From Methylophaga sp. (GTDB lineage Bacteria > Pseudomonadota > Gammaproteobacteria > Nitrosococcales > Methylophagaceae): a stretch of 19,929 bases of DNA. The notes below the pieces were generated by a model, which did no database searches, was not told the DNA's origin, and saw only the letters and a program-made list of their open reading frames with translations. Numbering within the stretch: the stretch's first letter is position 1; each line of letters starts with the position of its first letter. The position numbers were made by a program, and so were the translations under genes. The stretch spans positions 1 through 19,929 of the forward strand of contig NZ_JAUSCC010000030.1 in assembly GCF_030651745.1 (NCBI RefSeq), read 5' to 3'. This document shows, piece after piece, positions 9,469-17,222 of the stretch.

Positions 9469-9517
9469 AGTTTACGACGATGAGAATGAATTGCAATATC
9501 GCTTGATATTTTATTGC
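9469..9517 (-). promoter_or_regulatory. Candidate metY promoter overlapped by an inverted repeat
   Basis: Minus-strand TTGCAA (9491-9496) and TAAACT (complement of 9469-9474) are 16 nt apart. An interrupted palindrome, GCAATATC-gctt-GATATT-tt-ATTGC (9493-9517), covers the -35 and could be an operator. It resembles neither the MetJ box (AGACGTCT) nor the MetR consensus (TGAA-N5-TTCA), and no SAM riboswitch is visible. The regulator is unknown. Confidence 0.3.
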
Positions 9518-9585
9518 GCTACCCCCATTTCAAATTTGCAACATCACATAATTCCTCAAAACCACAAATTTCAGGAGACACAATC

Positions 9586-10263
9586 ATGAAAATACTAGTG
9601 GTACTGACTTCACACGATAAGCTCGGCGATACTGGTGAAAAAACCGGTTTCTGGTTAGAAGAACTCGCAGCCCCTTATTACGCAATGAAAGATGCTGGTG
9701 CAGAAATTGAACTGGCCTCTCCCAAGGGTGGTCAACCGCCTCTCGATCCAAAAAGCAGCCAGCCTGATTTTCAAACAGATGCAACACGACGTTTTGAAAA
9801 TGATGCTGAAGCCAAAAACCGACTGGCGAACACCATTAAACTGGCAGATGTCCATGCTGCAGATTATGACGCGGTGTTTTATCCGGGCGGACATGGTCCG
9901 TTATGGGATTTGACCGAAGATAAAAAGTCGATTGCACTGATTGAAAGTTTTGTGCTTGCCAATAAACCCGTAGCGGCAGTCTGTCATGCGCCGGCGGTTT
10001 TATTGAACGTCAAAACCATTGGCGATGATCCCTGGATTAAAGGTAAACAGCTCACAGCATTTTCAAATAGTGAGGAAGATGCGGTAGGCTTATCCAATGT
10101 TGTTCCATTTTTACTGGAAGATGCCCTTAAACAACGTGGTGCAATTTTCAATAAAGGTGACGACTGGAGCTCATTCGTTATTACGGATGGCATACTGATT
10201 ACAGGACAAAACCCGGCTTCCTCCGAAGCTACGGCTAAAGCCCTGTTAAAACAGCTGGCATAA
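9586..10263 (+). CDS. DJ-1/PfpI-superfamily protein, Hsp31/glyoxalase III-like
   Basis: 225-residue type 1 glutamine-amidotransferase-fold protein. The nucleophile elbow AVCHAP carries Cys133-His134. An N-terminal Glu18 sits in DTGEKTGFWLEE, the position of the conserved acidic residue near the Cys in Hsp31-like proteins. Other marks are SPKGGQPPLDPKS (43-55), FYPGGHGPLWDL and SNSEEDAVGL. Relatives act as glutathione-independent glyoxalases (methylglyoxal to lactate) or as stress chaperones; which applies here is inference. The ATG at 9586 has AGGAG (9573-9577) 8 nt upstream. The longer in-frame start at 9514 adds unconserved residues. It is followed 34 nt later by ppiC on the same strand, suggesting a two-gene stress/protein-quality unit. 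Confidence 0.85.
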   Translation: MKILVVLTSHDKLGDTGEKTGFWLEELAAPYYAMKDAGAEIELASPKGGQPPLDPKSSQPDFQTDATRRFENDAEAKNRLANTIKLADVHAADYDAVFYPGGHGPLWDLTEDKKSIALIESFVLANKPVAAVCHAPAVLLNVKTIGDDPWIKGKQLTAFSNSEEDAVGLSNVVPFLLEDALKQRGAIFNKGDDWSSFVITDGILITGQNPASSEATAKALLKQLA

Positions 10264-10297
10264 GGCCAGCAATTTACCAATTAATTACGGAACTATT

Positions 10298-10579
10298 ATG
10301 GCTAGAGCAACCGCAAGACACATCCTGGTGGACAGTGAAGAAATCTGTCTGGAATTGAAACGCGAAATCGAAGAAGGCGCTGATTTTGCTGCCGTCGCCA
10401 AAGAAAACTCTTCTTGCCCTTCCAGCCGTCAAGGTGGCGATTTGGGTGAGTTTGGCCCAGGCATGATGGTGCCAGAATTTGATAAAGTTGTTTTTTCTGC
10501 GCCGGTTAATACGGTACAAGGTCCAGTTAAAACACAATTCGGTTATCACCTGCTGGAAGTCACCAGCCGCACTGAATAA
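10298..10579 (+). CDS. ppiC: Parvulin-type peptidyl-prolyl cis-trans isomerase C
   Basis: A free-standing parvulin domain of 93 residues, the same length as E. coli PpiC (Par10). It has no signal peptide, so it is cytoplasmic. Known role: isomerises prolyl peptide bonds during folding. Visible signatures are ARHILV at the N-terminus, the central CPSSRQGGDLGEFGPGMMVPE (cf. CPSGKRGGDLGEF in E. coli) and FDKVVFS, and QFGYHLLEV at the end. The ATG at 10298 is preceded by CGGAAC (GGA 6 nt upstream). It is followed by a bidirectional terminator. Confidence 0.95.
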   Translation: MARATARHILVDSEEICLELKREIEEGADFAAVAKENSSCPSSRQGGDLGEFGPGMMVPEFDKVVFSAPVNTVQGPVKTQFGYHLLEVTSRTE

Positions 10580-10600
10580 GTTATTTAAATGCAAACAGAA

Positions 10601-10625
10601 AAGCCCGGTTCGCCGGGCTTTTTTT
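10601..10625. terminator. Bidirectional intrinsic terminator between ppiC and dinG
   Basis: AAGCCCGG (10601-10608) and CCGGGCTT (10613-10620) pair perfectly around a TTCG loop. The plus strand then has seven T residues (10619-10625), ending ppiC transcripts. Read from the minus strand the hairpin is followed by TTTTCTG, and the dinG stop codon (10624-10626) lies in the A/T run, so it can also end dinG. Confidence 0.9.
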
Positions 10626-12702
10626 ATTCGGTGATTAATTGATAATCCGGTAAATGAGACAGTAATTGTTTGCCGTAATTTTTGGTTAATAATCGCCGAT
10701 CCAGGATAGTTATCTGCCCGGAATCCGTCTCTTTACGAAGCAAACGTCCACAGGCCTGAATCAATTTCACACTGACTGCCGGTAATGACAGACTGATAAA
10801 CGGTTGACCGCCACGTTTAATGATCCATTCCTGACGTGCCTGTTCAATCGGCCGGGTAAATACTGGGAAAGGCAGTTTGGTGATAATCACATGGGTGCAT
10901 AAATTGCCGGGCAAATCGACACCTTCGGCAAAGCGATCCATCCCAAAAATAACGCTGCCATGCCCATTTTCAATCCGCTGAATATGTTTGACGATCATAT
11001 TTTTGGGAGACAACTGATCGCCTTGTAAAAGAATCATATTTTTCAGTGACAATGGGAGTTGTTTATATACCTGCAACATCACTTGCCGAGAGGTGAACAA
11101 CACCAGTGTGGCAGCTTGGACATCAATAAGTGTTTTGAGTTGACTGACCACTTCCTGCTGCCATTGCGGCAGATTTTCGTTAGGTAAATACTGCATCATC
11201 GGCAGTTTTAACACGGCCTGCTGCTGGTATTTGAACGGTGAAGGCAATGCCAGAAAATGCTTTTCATCATAACGTTGTAAACCGCAATCAGCCCGAAAAC
11301 GCTGGAATAATCCCATGCCACGCAATGTGGCTGATGTCATAACGACTCCATACGCCCTTTGCCATAAACTCCGGTCCAGAAAACCCGCGGCTGTCATCGG
11401 TCCGGCATGAATGACCAGCGTTTGTTGTTTGGCAAACTGTTCCTGGGCAATCCAACGTACATTAGGCGGCCGCTCGGCTTTATCCTCATCGAGAAACAGC
11501 GCCATAAAATCAATCAGATAACCGAAAATATTCTGTACTGTACCGACCTGCGGCAACAAAGCTTCACCGACCTTATTGCTTAACTGGGTTTTCTCCAGTC
11601 CTTCTTTAATCCATTTGCCAATCAAGGAGAAATGCTTATAGATGGAATTGGCACGTTGTAATAGGTTCTGACAGGGAATAAACAAGACATTGAGTAATGG
11701 GCTGCCCCAGAAAATGCGTGGTTCGCTGATATGCCCTTCCAGCATTTCATTTACCGTGGCATCACTGCCCAGAATATCCAGCAGTTGTTGCAAAAGACTG
11801 ATAATAGCCGGTAAATCCTGACGGATTTCCTTAAACATATAGCCAAAATCGTGTTGCCTAAATGCCAGTGCAGTGGGTAATTTTTTCATCAGACTGTCAG
11901 CAGTTTCGACCGTTTGATAAAGCTGAGCAAAGTTCAGTGCTTTGGCTGCATGCCCCAGCGCTTTTTGCGGCAGATTATGTGCTTCATCAAATACCAGAAT
12001 CAGTTCTTCCGGATTTGGCAGTACCAGTCCACCACCCAAATCTGCATCACTCAATAACAGATCATGATTTACCACTACAACCTGAGCCAGCTGCATTTCT
12101 TTGCGGAGCAAATAATAAGGACAGCTTAAAAAATACCGGCAACTCTTTGCAGCACAACCTTCTGAATCAGTGGAGACTTCGTGCCACAATGCCGGATCAA
12201 TTGCATCTTTTCGACTGTCCCGGTCACCATCCCAGCGATGTTCATCCCAATCCTGAAACAGATTTTTGGCTTGGGTTTGCATCAACACCTGTTGATATTT
12301 CTGATCCACATCCAGCGTCAGATCCTGCTGTTCCGGTGTGGTTGCCAGTTGTGCCAGTTTACTGGGGCATACGTATCGCCGACGACCTTTGATTTGCATA
12401 AAGCGTATGGGTTGTGGCAACGCTGCAGAAAATTGCGGCAGATCTTTTTGGATTAGCTGTTGTTGCAGATTTACAGTGGCAGTACTGATGACCAGTAATT
12501 TTTTACTGTTCAAAGCCGTTTCAATTGCACCACTGAGATACGCCAGTGTTTTGCCTACGCCAGTTGGCGCTTCTACCACTGCCATTCGATGTTGCGATTG
12601 TTGCAGGCGCTGATGAATGAAACGACTCATTTCAACTTGCTGAGGTCTTGCTTTGAAATCAGGCATCAACTTATTGATGCTGATAAATATTTCATCAAAC
12701 AC
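10624..12702 (-). CDS. dinG: ATP-dependent DNA helicase DinG (XPD-like, iron-sulfur)
   Basis: Superfamily 2, 5'-3' helicase. The E. coli protein unwinds R-loops and D-loops and is damage-induced. 692 residues, near E. coli DinG (716). Motifs: Walker A EAPTGVGKT (44-52), four cysteines for a 4Fe-4S cluster (C112, C183, C188, C194), VNHDLL (211-216), DEAH box (239-242), MTSATL, GMDRFAEGVDLPG, and QACGRLLRKETDSG near the C-terminus. All catalytic motifs look intact. The start is GTG (12700-12702), immediately after the ldhA stop (TGAGTG, zero spacing), with AGGA inside ldhA as ribosome binding site. YoaA is a related alternative, but the length and motif spacing fit DinG. I recognise no LexA box next to ldhA. 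Confidence 0.93.
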   Translation of the reverse strand: MFDEIFISINKLMPDFKARPQQVEMSRFIHQRLQQSQHRMAVVEAPTGVGKTLAYLSGAIETALNSKKLLVISTATVNLQQQLIQKDLPQFSAALPQPIRFMQIKGRRRYVCPSKLAQLATTPEQQDLTLDVDQKYQQVLMQTQAKNLFQDWDEHRWDGDRDSRKDAIDPALWHEVSTDSEGCAAKSCRYFLSCPYYLLRKEMQLAQVVVVNHDLLLSDADLGGGLVLPNPEELILVFDEAHNLPQKALGHAAKALNFAQLYQTVETADSLMKKLPTALAFRQHDFGYMFKEIRQDLPAIISLLQQLLDILGSDATVNEMLEGHISEPRIFWGSPLLNVLFIPCQNLLQRANSIYKHFSLIGKWIKEGLEKTQLSNKVGEALLPQVGTVQNIFGYLIDFMALFLDEDKAERPPNVRWIAQEQFAKQQTLVIHAGPMTAAGFLDRSLWQRAYGVVMTSATLRGMGLFQRFRADCGLQRYDEKHFLALPSPFKYQQQAVLKLPMMQYLPNENLPQWQQEVVSQLKTLIDVQAATLVLFTSRQVMLQVYKQLPLSLKNMILLQGDQLSPKNMIVKHIQRIENGHGSVIFGMDRFAEGVDLPGNLCTHVIITKLPFPVFTRPIEQARQEWIIKRGGQPFISLSLPAVSVKLIQACGRLLRKETDSGQITILDRRLLTKNYGKQLLSHLPDYQLITE

Positions 12703-13704
12703 TCAGTCGATCCTAACCTGATTTTTCAACGGCGACCCGGTAATAAAATCATCAATATTCTGTAAAGTGGTTTGGGCAATATGCTGCAAAGCTTCCTGAG
12801 TAAAATAGGCCTGGTGCCCAGTGACCAGCACATTGGGCAAGGTCAATAGGCGCTGGAACACATCGTCCTGAATAATATCGGTGGAGTGGTCCTCAAAAAA
12901 CAGACTGCCTTCCTGTTCGTAGACATCTATTCCCAGATAACCGATATGTAATGCCTTTAATGCCTCCAATACCGAAACGGTATCCAATAATGCACCACGG
13001 CTGGTATTAATCAGCATCACACCGGGTTTGGTAAGTTTGAGACTGGCAGCATTGATAATGTGATGTGTCGCATCATTCAACGGACAATGCAGACTGATAA
13101 TATCGCTTTGACCGAGCAGGCTGTCGAGTGTAACCACTGCAAAACCCGCCTCTATGGCTGGTACAGCGTTATGTGGCTCGTAAATCAAAACCTGACAGCC
13201 AAATGCCCGCAATCGCTCGGCCACTAATAAACCAATTTTACCGCCACCGATAATGCCGGTGGTTTTACCAAAAAAATCGAAACCCAATAGGCCATTAAGC
13301 GAAAAATTGCCATCACGAACACGATTATAGGCGCGAGGGATCTTTCTGCTTAATGCCAACATTAAGGCAATCGTATGTTCTGCAACAGCATAGGGGGAAT
13401 AAGCAGGCACATTGACTACTGTAATGCCCAGGGAGTTGGCTGCTGTTAAATCCACCTGATTAAAACCGGCACATCGCAAAGCCATCAATCTTGTTCCGTT
13501 TTCTGCCAATGTTTTTAAGGTAGCAGCCGAAATATCATCATTCACAAAAGCACTGACAACTTCTGCGTCTCTAGCCAACGCCGCTGTCATTGGATTTAAC
13601 GCCAAATCATAAAAACACAAGGTAACCTTTTCATCAGCCATTTCTGTGAGATAAGCCTGATCATAAGGTTTGGCGCTGAATACTGCGACGTGAGTTGGTT
13701 TCAT
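12703..13704 (-). CDS. ldhA: Fermentative D-lactate dehydrogenase (NAD-dependent)
   Basis: D-2-hydroxyacid dehydrogenase reducing pyruvate to D-lactate with NADH. 333 residues (E. coli LdhA 329), alignable end to end. Rossmann motif GGGKIG (153-158) within GKTTGIIGGGKIG; catalytic triad R236 in NTSRGALLD, E265 in VYEQEG and H297 in VTGHQAY. The LdhA-typical RCAGFNQVDL, LFFEDHS-type (here SLFFEDHSTDIIQDDVF) and TGHQA segments favour LdhA over other family members. The ATG at 13702-13704 follows AAAGG with about 6 nt spacing. Upstream lies a 147-nt AT-rich gap after recJ with several poor promoter-like hexamers, no FNR box and no hairpin, so separate or shared transcription with recJ is undecided. 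It abuts dinG. Confidence 0.93.
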   Translation of the reverse strand: MKPTHVAVFSAKPYDQAYLTEMADEKVTLCFYDLALNPMTAALARDAEVVSAFVNDDISAATLKTLAENGTRLMALRCAGFNQVDLTAANSLGITVVNVPAYSPYAVAEHTIALMLALSRKIPRAYNRVRDGNFSLNGLLGFDFFGKTTGIIGGGKIGLLVAERLRAFGCQVLIYEPHNAVPAIEAGFAVVTLDSLLGQSDIISLHCPLNDATHHIINAASLKLTKPGVMLINTSRGALLDTVSVLEALKALHIGYLGIDVYEQEGSLFFEDHSTDIIQDDVFQRLLTLPNVLVTGHQAYFTQEALQHIAQTTLQNIDDFITGSPLKNQVRID

Positions 13705-13851
13705 CTGGAGCCTTTATCAGAAATACCGTTTTTATTGAGCTGTCATTTCATTTTAGTGAAGAAATCAGTTAAACGATAATTTCCCTTTATTTCAAAAAGA
13801 TAAATTTTCGAACCCTAATTCTGTTCAAGATTAATACTGAGCAACGTTACC

Positions 13852-15576
13852 CTAAATTGGCAAAATATTATCAACCAACAATTGCAGTGATTGTGTTTGG
13901 CGAAACTCATTTACATCCAGTCGATAATGCAAACCGATCTTCTGACCAATCTGCAGACCGGGTGGCGCAGTCTGACGAAATGCCATTGCCGTGATTTCTC
14001 GTCCATCATCCAACTTAATAGTTAAACGCAAATGGTCTGCCTGCTGGCCGACATGACGAAAATTCTGCACCACAAACTGACCATGAAACTGCGGTTCGGG
14101 AAATGCTTGTCCCCATGGTGCCAGAATCGGTAATTGCTGTGCCAGTTGCAAATTAATTTCTTCAACCGATAACTCGCCATCGGAATAAAACGCCCGCTCG
14201 AACACAGTTGGATCGGTTGCTGTTTGAACGGCCTGTCTAAATGCCTGCTCAAATAAAGCAAAATCAGTTTGTCGCAAGGTAAGACCAGCAGCCATCGCAT
14301 GTCCACCAAAACGTAAAATGAGATCAGGATATTTGGCTGCCACATTCACCAGTACATCGCGAATATGTACACCGCTGATCGATCGGGCAGAGCCCTTTAT
14401 TTCACCCGGCTCGCCCGGGGCAAACACAATCACTGGCCGATGCAGTTTTTCCTTGATTCGTGATGCTAATAAACCAATCACACCTTGATGCCAGCTGTCT
14501 TCATATAAACAATAAGCAGCCGCCTGACTGGTTTCATTTAACTGGATTTTTTCCAGCATGGCCAAGGCTTCAACTTGCATGGTCTGTTCAACTGCACGAC
14601 GTTCAAGATTAATCTCATCAAGTAGCTGAGCAGCTTGCTGGGCCATCGCATCGTTATCGGTCAGCAAGGTATCAATGCCCAGCCCCATATCTTCCATGCG
14701 ACCAGCTGCATTTAATCTTGGCGCAATAGCAAAACCTAAATCCTGTGCAGATAAGCGTTGCAAATCTTTTCCGGCAATTTTTAATAATGCCCGAATACCT
14801 GCACAGGCTCGTCCTTGGCGCATTCGTTTCAAGCCCAGATCCACCAACGTACGATTGAGGCGATCCAGTGGTACGACATCGGCAACAGTTCCGAGTGCTA
14901 CCAGATCGAGTAATTCCACCAGACGTGGTTCCGGCAGTTGCTGTGATGCAAACCAGTTAAGATCGCGTAATCCCTGCCGCAACCCCAGCAGTACATAAAA
15001 TGCTACGCCAACCCCTGCCAGCATTTTGCTGGGAAAATTATCACCTGGCTGATTTGGATTAACGATTGCATCAGCTTGAGGTAGTTGCTCTGCTGCAAGG
15101 TGATGATCGGTGATCAATACCTGCATGCCCCGTTGTTTGGCGAGCGCAACTCCGTCCAGACTGGCAATACCGTTATCAACGGTAATTAATAAATCCGGTT
15201 GATTTTCCGGGGCAATTTCATTGAGTAATTCGGTGGTTAAACCGTAACCATGCACAAACCGATTGGGTACAATAAAATCAATATGTTGCAAGCCCATCAT
15301 GCGTAATCCACGCATCATTACCGCACAGCTGGTGGCACCATCGCTATCAAAATCGGCCACAATCATCACTCGCCATTGCTGCTGTAATGCCTGAATCAAT
15401 AAACTGACGGCGGCATCCATACCCAGCATTTCTGAGGGTTTAGGCAAATCGGCCAAATCAAAGGTTAATTCATCAGCGTTTTTAATACCGCGAGCCGCCA
15501 TGATTCTGCGCACACATTCTGGCCAGCTCGCCGGTAATGCGGTCAAGTCATTTGCGGTGCGTAGTTTAATATTCAT
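13852..15576 (-). CDS. recJ: Single-stranded-DNA-specific exonuclease RecJ
   Basis: DHH-family 5'-3' ssDNA exonuclease for RecF-pathway recombination, mismatch and base-excision repair. 574 residues (E. coli 577). Metal-binding motifs in order: DFDSDG (75-80), VDNG (133-136), TDHH (156-159), the LVALGTVADVVPL stretch (about 225-237), and the DHHA1-domain motif GGHAMAAG (424-431). A C-terminal OB-type region follows. The protein appears complete. The ATG at 15574-15576 lies 3 nt after the stop of the RpfE-like gene (TGAAAAATG), with GGTGA overlapping that stop as ribosome binding site, so it is probably co-translated with that gene. Confidence 0.97.
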   Translation of the reverse strand: MNIKLRTANDLTALPASWPECVRRIMAARGIKNADELTFDLADLPKPSEMLGMDAAVSLLIQALQQQWRVMIVADFDSDGATSCAVMMRGLRMMGLQHIDFIVPNRFVHGYGLTTELLNEIAPENQPDLLITVDNGIASLDGVALAKQRGMQVLITDHHLAAEQLPQADAIVNPNQPGDNFPSKMLAGVGVAFYVLLGLRQGLRDLNWFASQQLPEPRLVELLDLVALGTVADVVPLDRLNRTLVDLGLKRMRQGRACAGIRALLKIAGKDLQRLSAQDLGFAIAPRLNAAGRMEDMGLGIDTLLTDNDAMAQQAAQLLDEINLERRAVEQTMQVEALAMLEKIQLNETSQAAAYCLYEDSWHQGVIGLLASRIKEKLHRPVIVFAPGEPGEIKGSARSISGVHIRDVLVNVAAKYPDLILRFGGHAMAAGLTLRQTDFALFEQAFRQAVQTATDPTVFERAFYSDGELSVEEINLQLAQQLPILAPWGQAFPEPQFHGQFVVQNFRHVGQQADHLRLTIKLDDGREITAMAFRQTAPPGLQIGQKIGLHYRLDVNEFRQTQSLQLLVDNILPI

Positions 15577-15579
15577 TTT

Positions 15580-16512
15580 TCACCAGGGTTTCCACATATC
15601 GAGCCAGCGCCATTGATAATGACCGTATTCCGGGATAATTAACCTCAACTGGCGAATTCGATAACGTCGTAACTTTTGCACCAGCGGCAAAATTTGCTGT
15701 GTTGTCGTTTGCTCTAAGCGCTGCGGCCAGTTATTTTGCAAATCCAGCTCAGCAAACACCAGTAATTGTTCACCAGCCATGGGCTGTTCAATGCTCCATT
15801 TGGACAGCGGTAGTAGCGTGGCTGAACTTGCAGCAGAAAGCGACTTTAACAGAGTCGTATCACCATATAACTGCTGCCAATGATTTGTTAGTGGCTGCCA
15901 TTGCTTCTTACCCCAGAACCAGAGACTGTTCACCGGTAATTTGCCGACTGACTGCCGTTGTTGATTGACGGGATGATCGAATAACGCCATTTGAATTTCA
16001 TTACCCAATCGTAACCAGTCCCCCTGTTGATTCCCAAAAGGCAATGCTGATACAACTGATTTACCAATTAACGATGGCATTGCTGTCAGACTGATATCCG
16101 GCATATTTTCCAGCCACATCGACCAATGATTCAGATCATTGGGTACAAGTTGTGCATCAAAATCATTCAACAAAGGTTGGATAGTTTCAATCAGCTGGCT
16201 GCCCTCATCCATGGTTAAATCATTGATGGGAAATAACAACAGACGATCCCGATCGGCATGCAGATAACATGGATCAGCACATAGACTTAACTGACCTGGA
16301 TTACGTAATTGCGCGGTGGGTAAATCATGGCCAGACAGAGGATTAGCACTGAATAACTGGATGAGTTCGTGTTCAAAGCTGTGATTGGTGGCAGTAAAAC
16401 GCGCTTTTTTTAATATTTTTTTCAGTGCTTCGGGCAATTCAGACTGATTTATTTCCTGCATCGCAGTGGCTAGGCCAGGCCAGATAATTGTCACCGATGG
16501 CTTTTCAGCCAT
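15580..16512 (-). CDS. RpfE-like conserved protein of unknown function (recJ-linked family)
   Basis: 310 residues, no signal peptide and no clear membrane segment. I recognise it as the family often annotated as 'regulatory protein RpfE' or loosely as 'phosphoglycerate mutase', which sits beside recJ in Xanthomonas (the rpfE gene of the rpf cluster) and other proteobacteria. The family marks are CADPCYLHADRDRLLL (78-93), the NEIQM...HPVNQQR segment (171-186) and NSLWFWG (195-201). No convincing catalytic motif of a real phosphoglycerate mutase is visible, and the biochemical function is unknown. The ATG at 16510-16512 lies inside the end of hda (8-nt overlap) and the stop is 3 nt from recJ. 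That packing suggests a role or dosage tied to replication/repair, which is inference. The protein is rich in Gln and Trp. Confidence 0.75.
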   Translation of the reverse strand: MAEKPSVTIIWPGLATAMQEINQSELPEALKKILKKARFTATNHSFEHELIQLFSANPLSGHDLPTAQLRNPGQLSLCADPCYLHADRDRLLLFPINDLTMDEGSQLIETIQPLLNDFDAQLVPNDLNHWSMWLENMPDISLTAMPSLIGKSVVSALPFGNQQGDWLRLGNEIQMALFDHPVNQQRQSVGKLPVNSLWFWGKKQWQPLTNHWQQLYGDTTLLKSLSAASSATLLPLSKWSIEQPMAGEQLLVFAELDLQNNWPQRLEQTTTQQILPLVQKLRRYRIRQLRLIIPEYGHYQWRWLDMWKPW

Positions 16513-17209
16513 GTTGTATCACTTCCCTGACAAATGGAATGGTCAAGCGACGTTGTGCCTGCAGAGAAGCTTTATCAAGCTTTTGTAACACCAACATCAG
16601 TGATGGCATATCACGGCTGTAATGTCGTAAAAGATACTGGGCCACCTCTTCCGGCAAGATCAGTCCGCGGCTTTGTGCATGACTTATCAACGCCTGTTGT
16701 TTCAACACATCTGTCATCGAAGGCAATTGGTAAATTAAACCAGTTGCCAACCTTGAACGCAGATCCGGTAATTGAATGGCTAATTGGGCTGGGTTTTGTT
16801 CGGCACTGATCAGTAATTTATGCTCGCGCTCACGTAACTGATTAAAACAGTGAAACAACGCTTCTTCCCAGGCTGGTTCTGCACAAATTGCCTGCAGATC
16901 ATCCAGACAAACCACATCGCTTTGAAACAACGATAGCAACACCTCGGGGTCGGCAGTATCACGCAACTCCTGAAGATTAATGTAACTAACCTGATAACCA
17001 CGTTGTTGCAGCTGTTCGGCAATCGCCAGATTTAAATGTGTTTTTCCAACGCCTGCTTCTCCCCAAAGATAGAGAAAATCAGGTTTTCTTTCACGGCAGA
17101 AGACATCAACTACCGAGGCTAACTCGTCGTTTTCAAATATAAAATTATCTATCTGAAATATTTCCTGCGGTGTGAGACGCAGTGTCAGCTGGATTTCTTG
17201 CTTTTTCAT
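16505..17209 (-). CDS. hda: DnaA regulatory inactivator Hda (DnaA-like AAA+ protein)
   Basis: AAA+ protein which, bound to the loaded sliding clamp, stimulates ATP hydrolysis by DnaA and so limits re-initiation. 234 residues, matching Hda and lacking DnaA's DNA-binding domain IV. Visible: clamp-binding segment QLTLRL (7-12), complete Walker A GEAGVGKT (50-57), Walker B VVCLDDLQ (99-106), sensor region LLISAEQNP, and the C-terminal QRRLTIPFVREV typical of Hda. The clamp motif departs from the E. coli form (QLSLPL), and the P-loop is more canonical than in E. coli Hda. The ATG at 17207-17209 is 13 nt after the permease stop, with no good Shine-Dalgarno, so coupling to the upstream gene is likely. 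DnaA itself is excluded by size. Confidence 0.93.
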   Translation of the reverse strand: MKKQEIQLTLRLTPQEIFQIDNFIFENDELASVVDVFCRERKPDFLYLWGEAGVGKTHLNLAIAEQLQQRGYQVSYINLQELRDTADPEVLLSLFQSDVVCLDDLQAICAEPAWEEALFHCFNQLREREHKLLISAEQNPAQLAIQLPDLRSRLATGLIYQLPSMTDVLKQQALISHAQSRGLILPEEVAQYLLRHYSRDMPSLMLVLQKLDKASLQAQRRLTIPFVREVIQHG

Positions 17210-17222
17210 CGGAACGCAGCGG

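Noticed and set aside
9437..9585. A SAM riboswitch or MetJ/MetR site upstream of metY
   Set aside because: The leader is too short and lacks the stems of a riboswitch. No AGACGTCT-like tandem or TGAA-N5-TTCA is present, only an unrelated palindrome.
11862..12392. A 176-codon open frame on the plus strand, antisense to dinG
   Set aside because: It lies wholly inside dinG, its translation resembles no family I know, and no ribosome binding site or promoter supports it. It is a shadow of the coding strand.
13705..13851. A terminator or FNR-type operator between recJ and ldhA
   Set aside because: No stem followed by a U-run and no TTGAT-N4-ATCAA palindrome could be found. The stretch is AT-rich with only poor promoter-like hexamers.
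15580..16512. True phosphoglycerate mutase activity for the RpfE-like protein
   Set aside because: Although such proteins are often labelled this way, I see no phosphoserine or metal-binding motif of the iPGM/ApgM enzymes and no RHG motif of dPGM.
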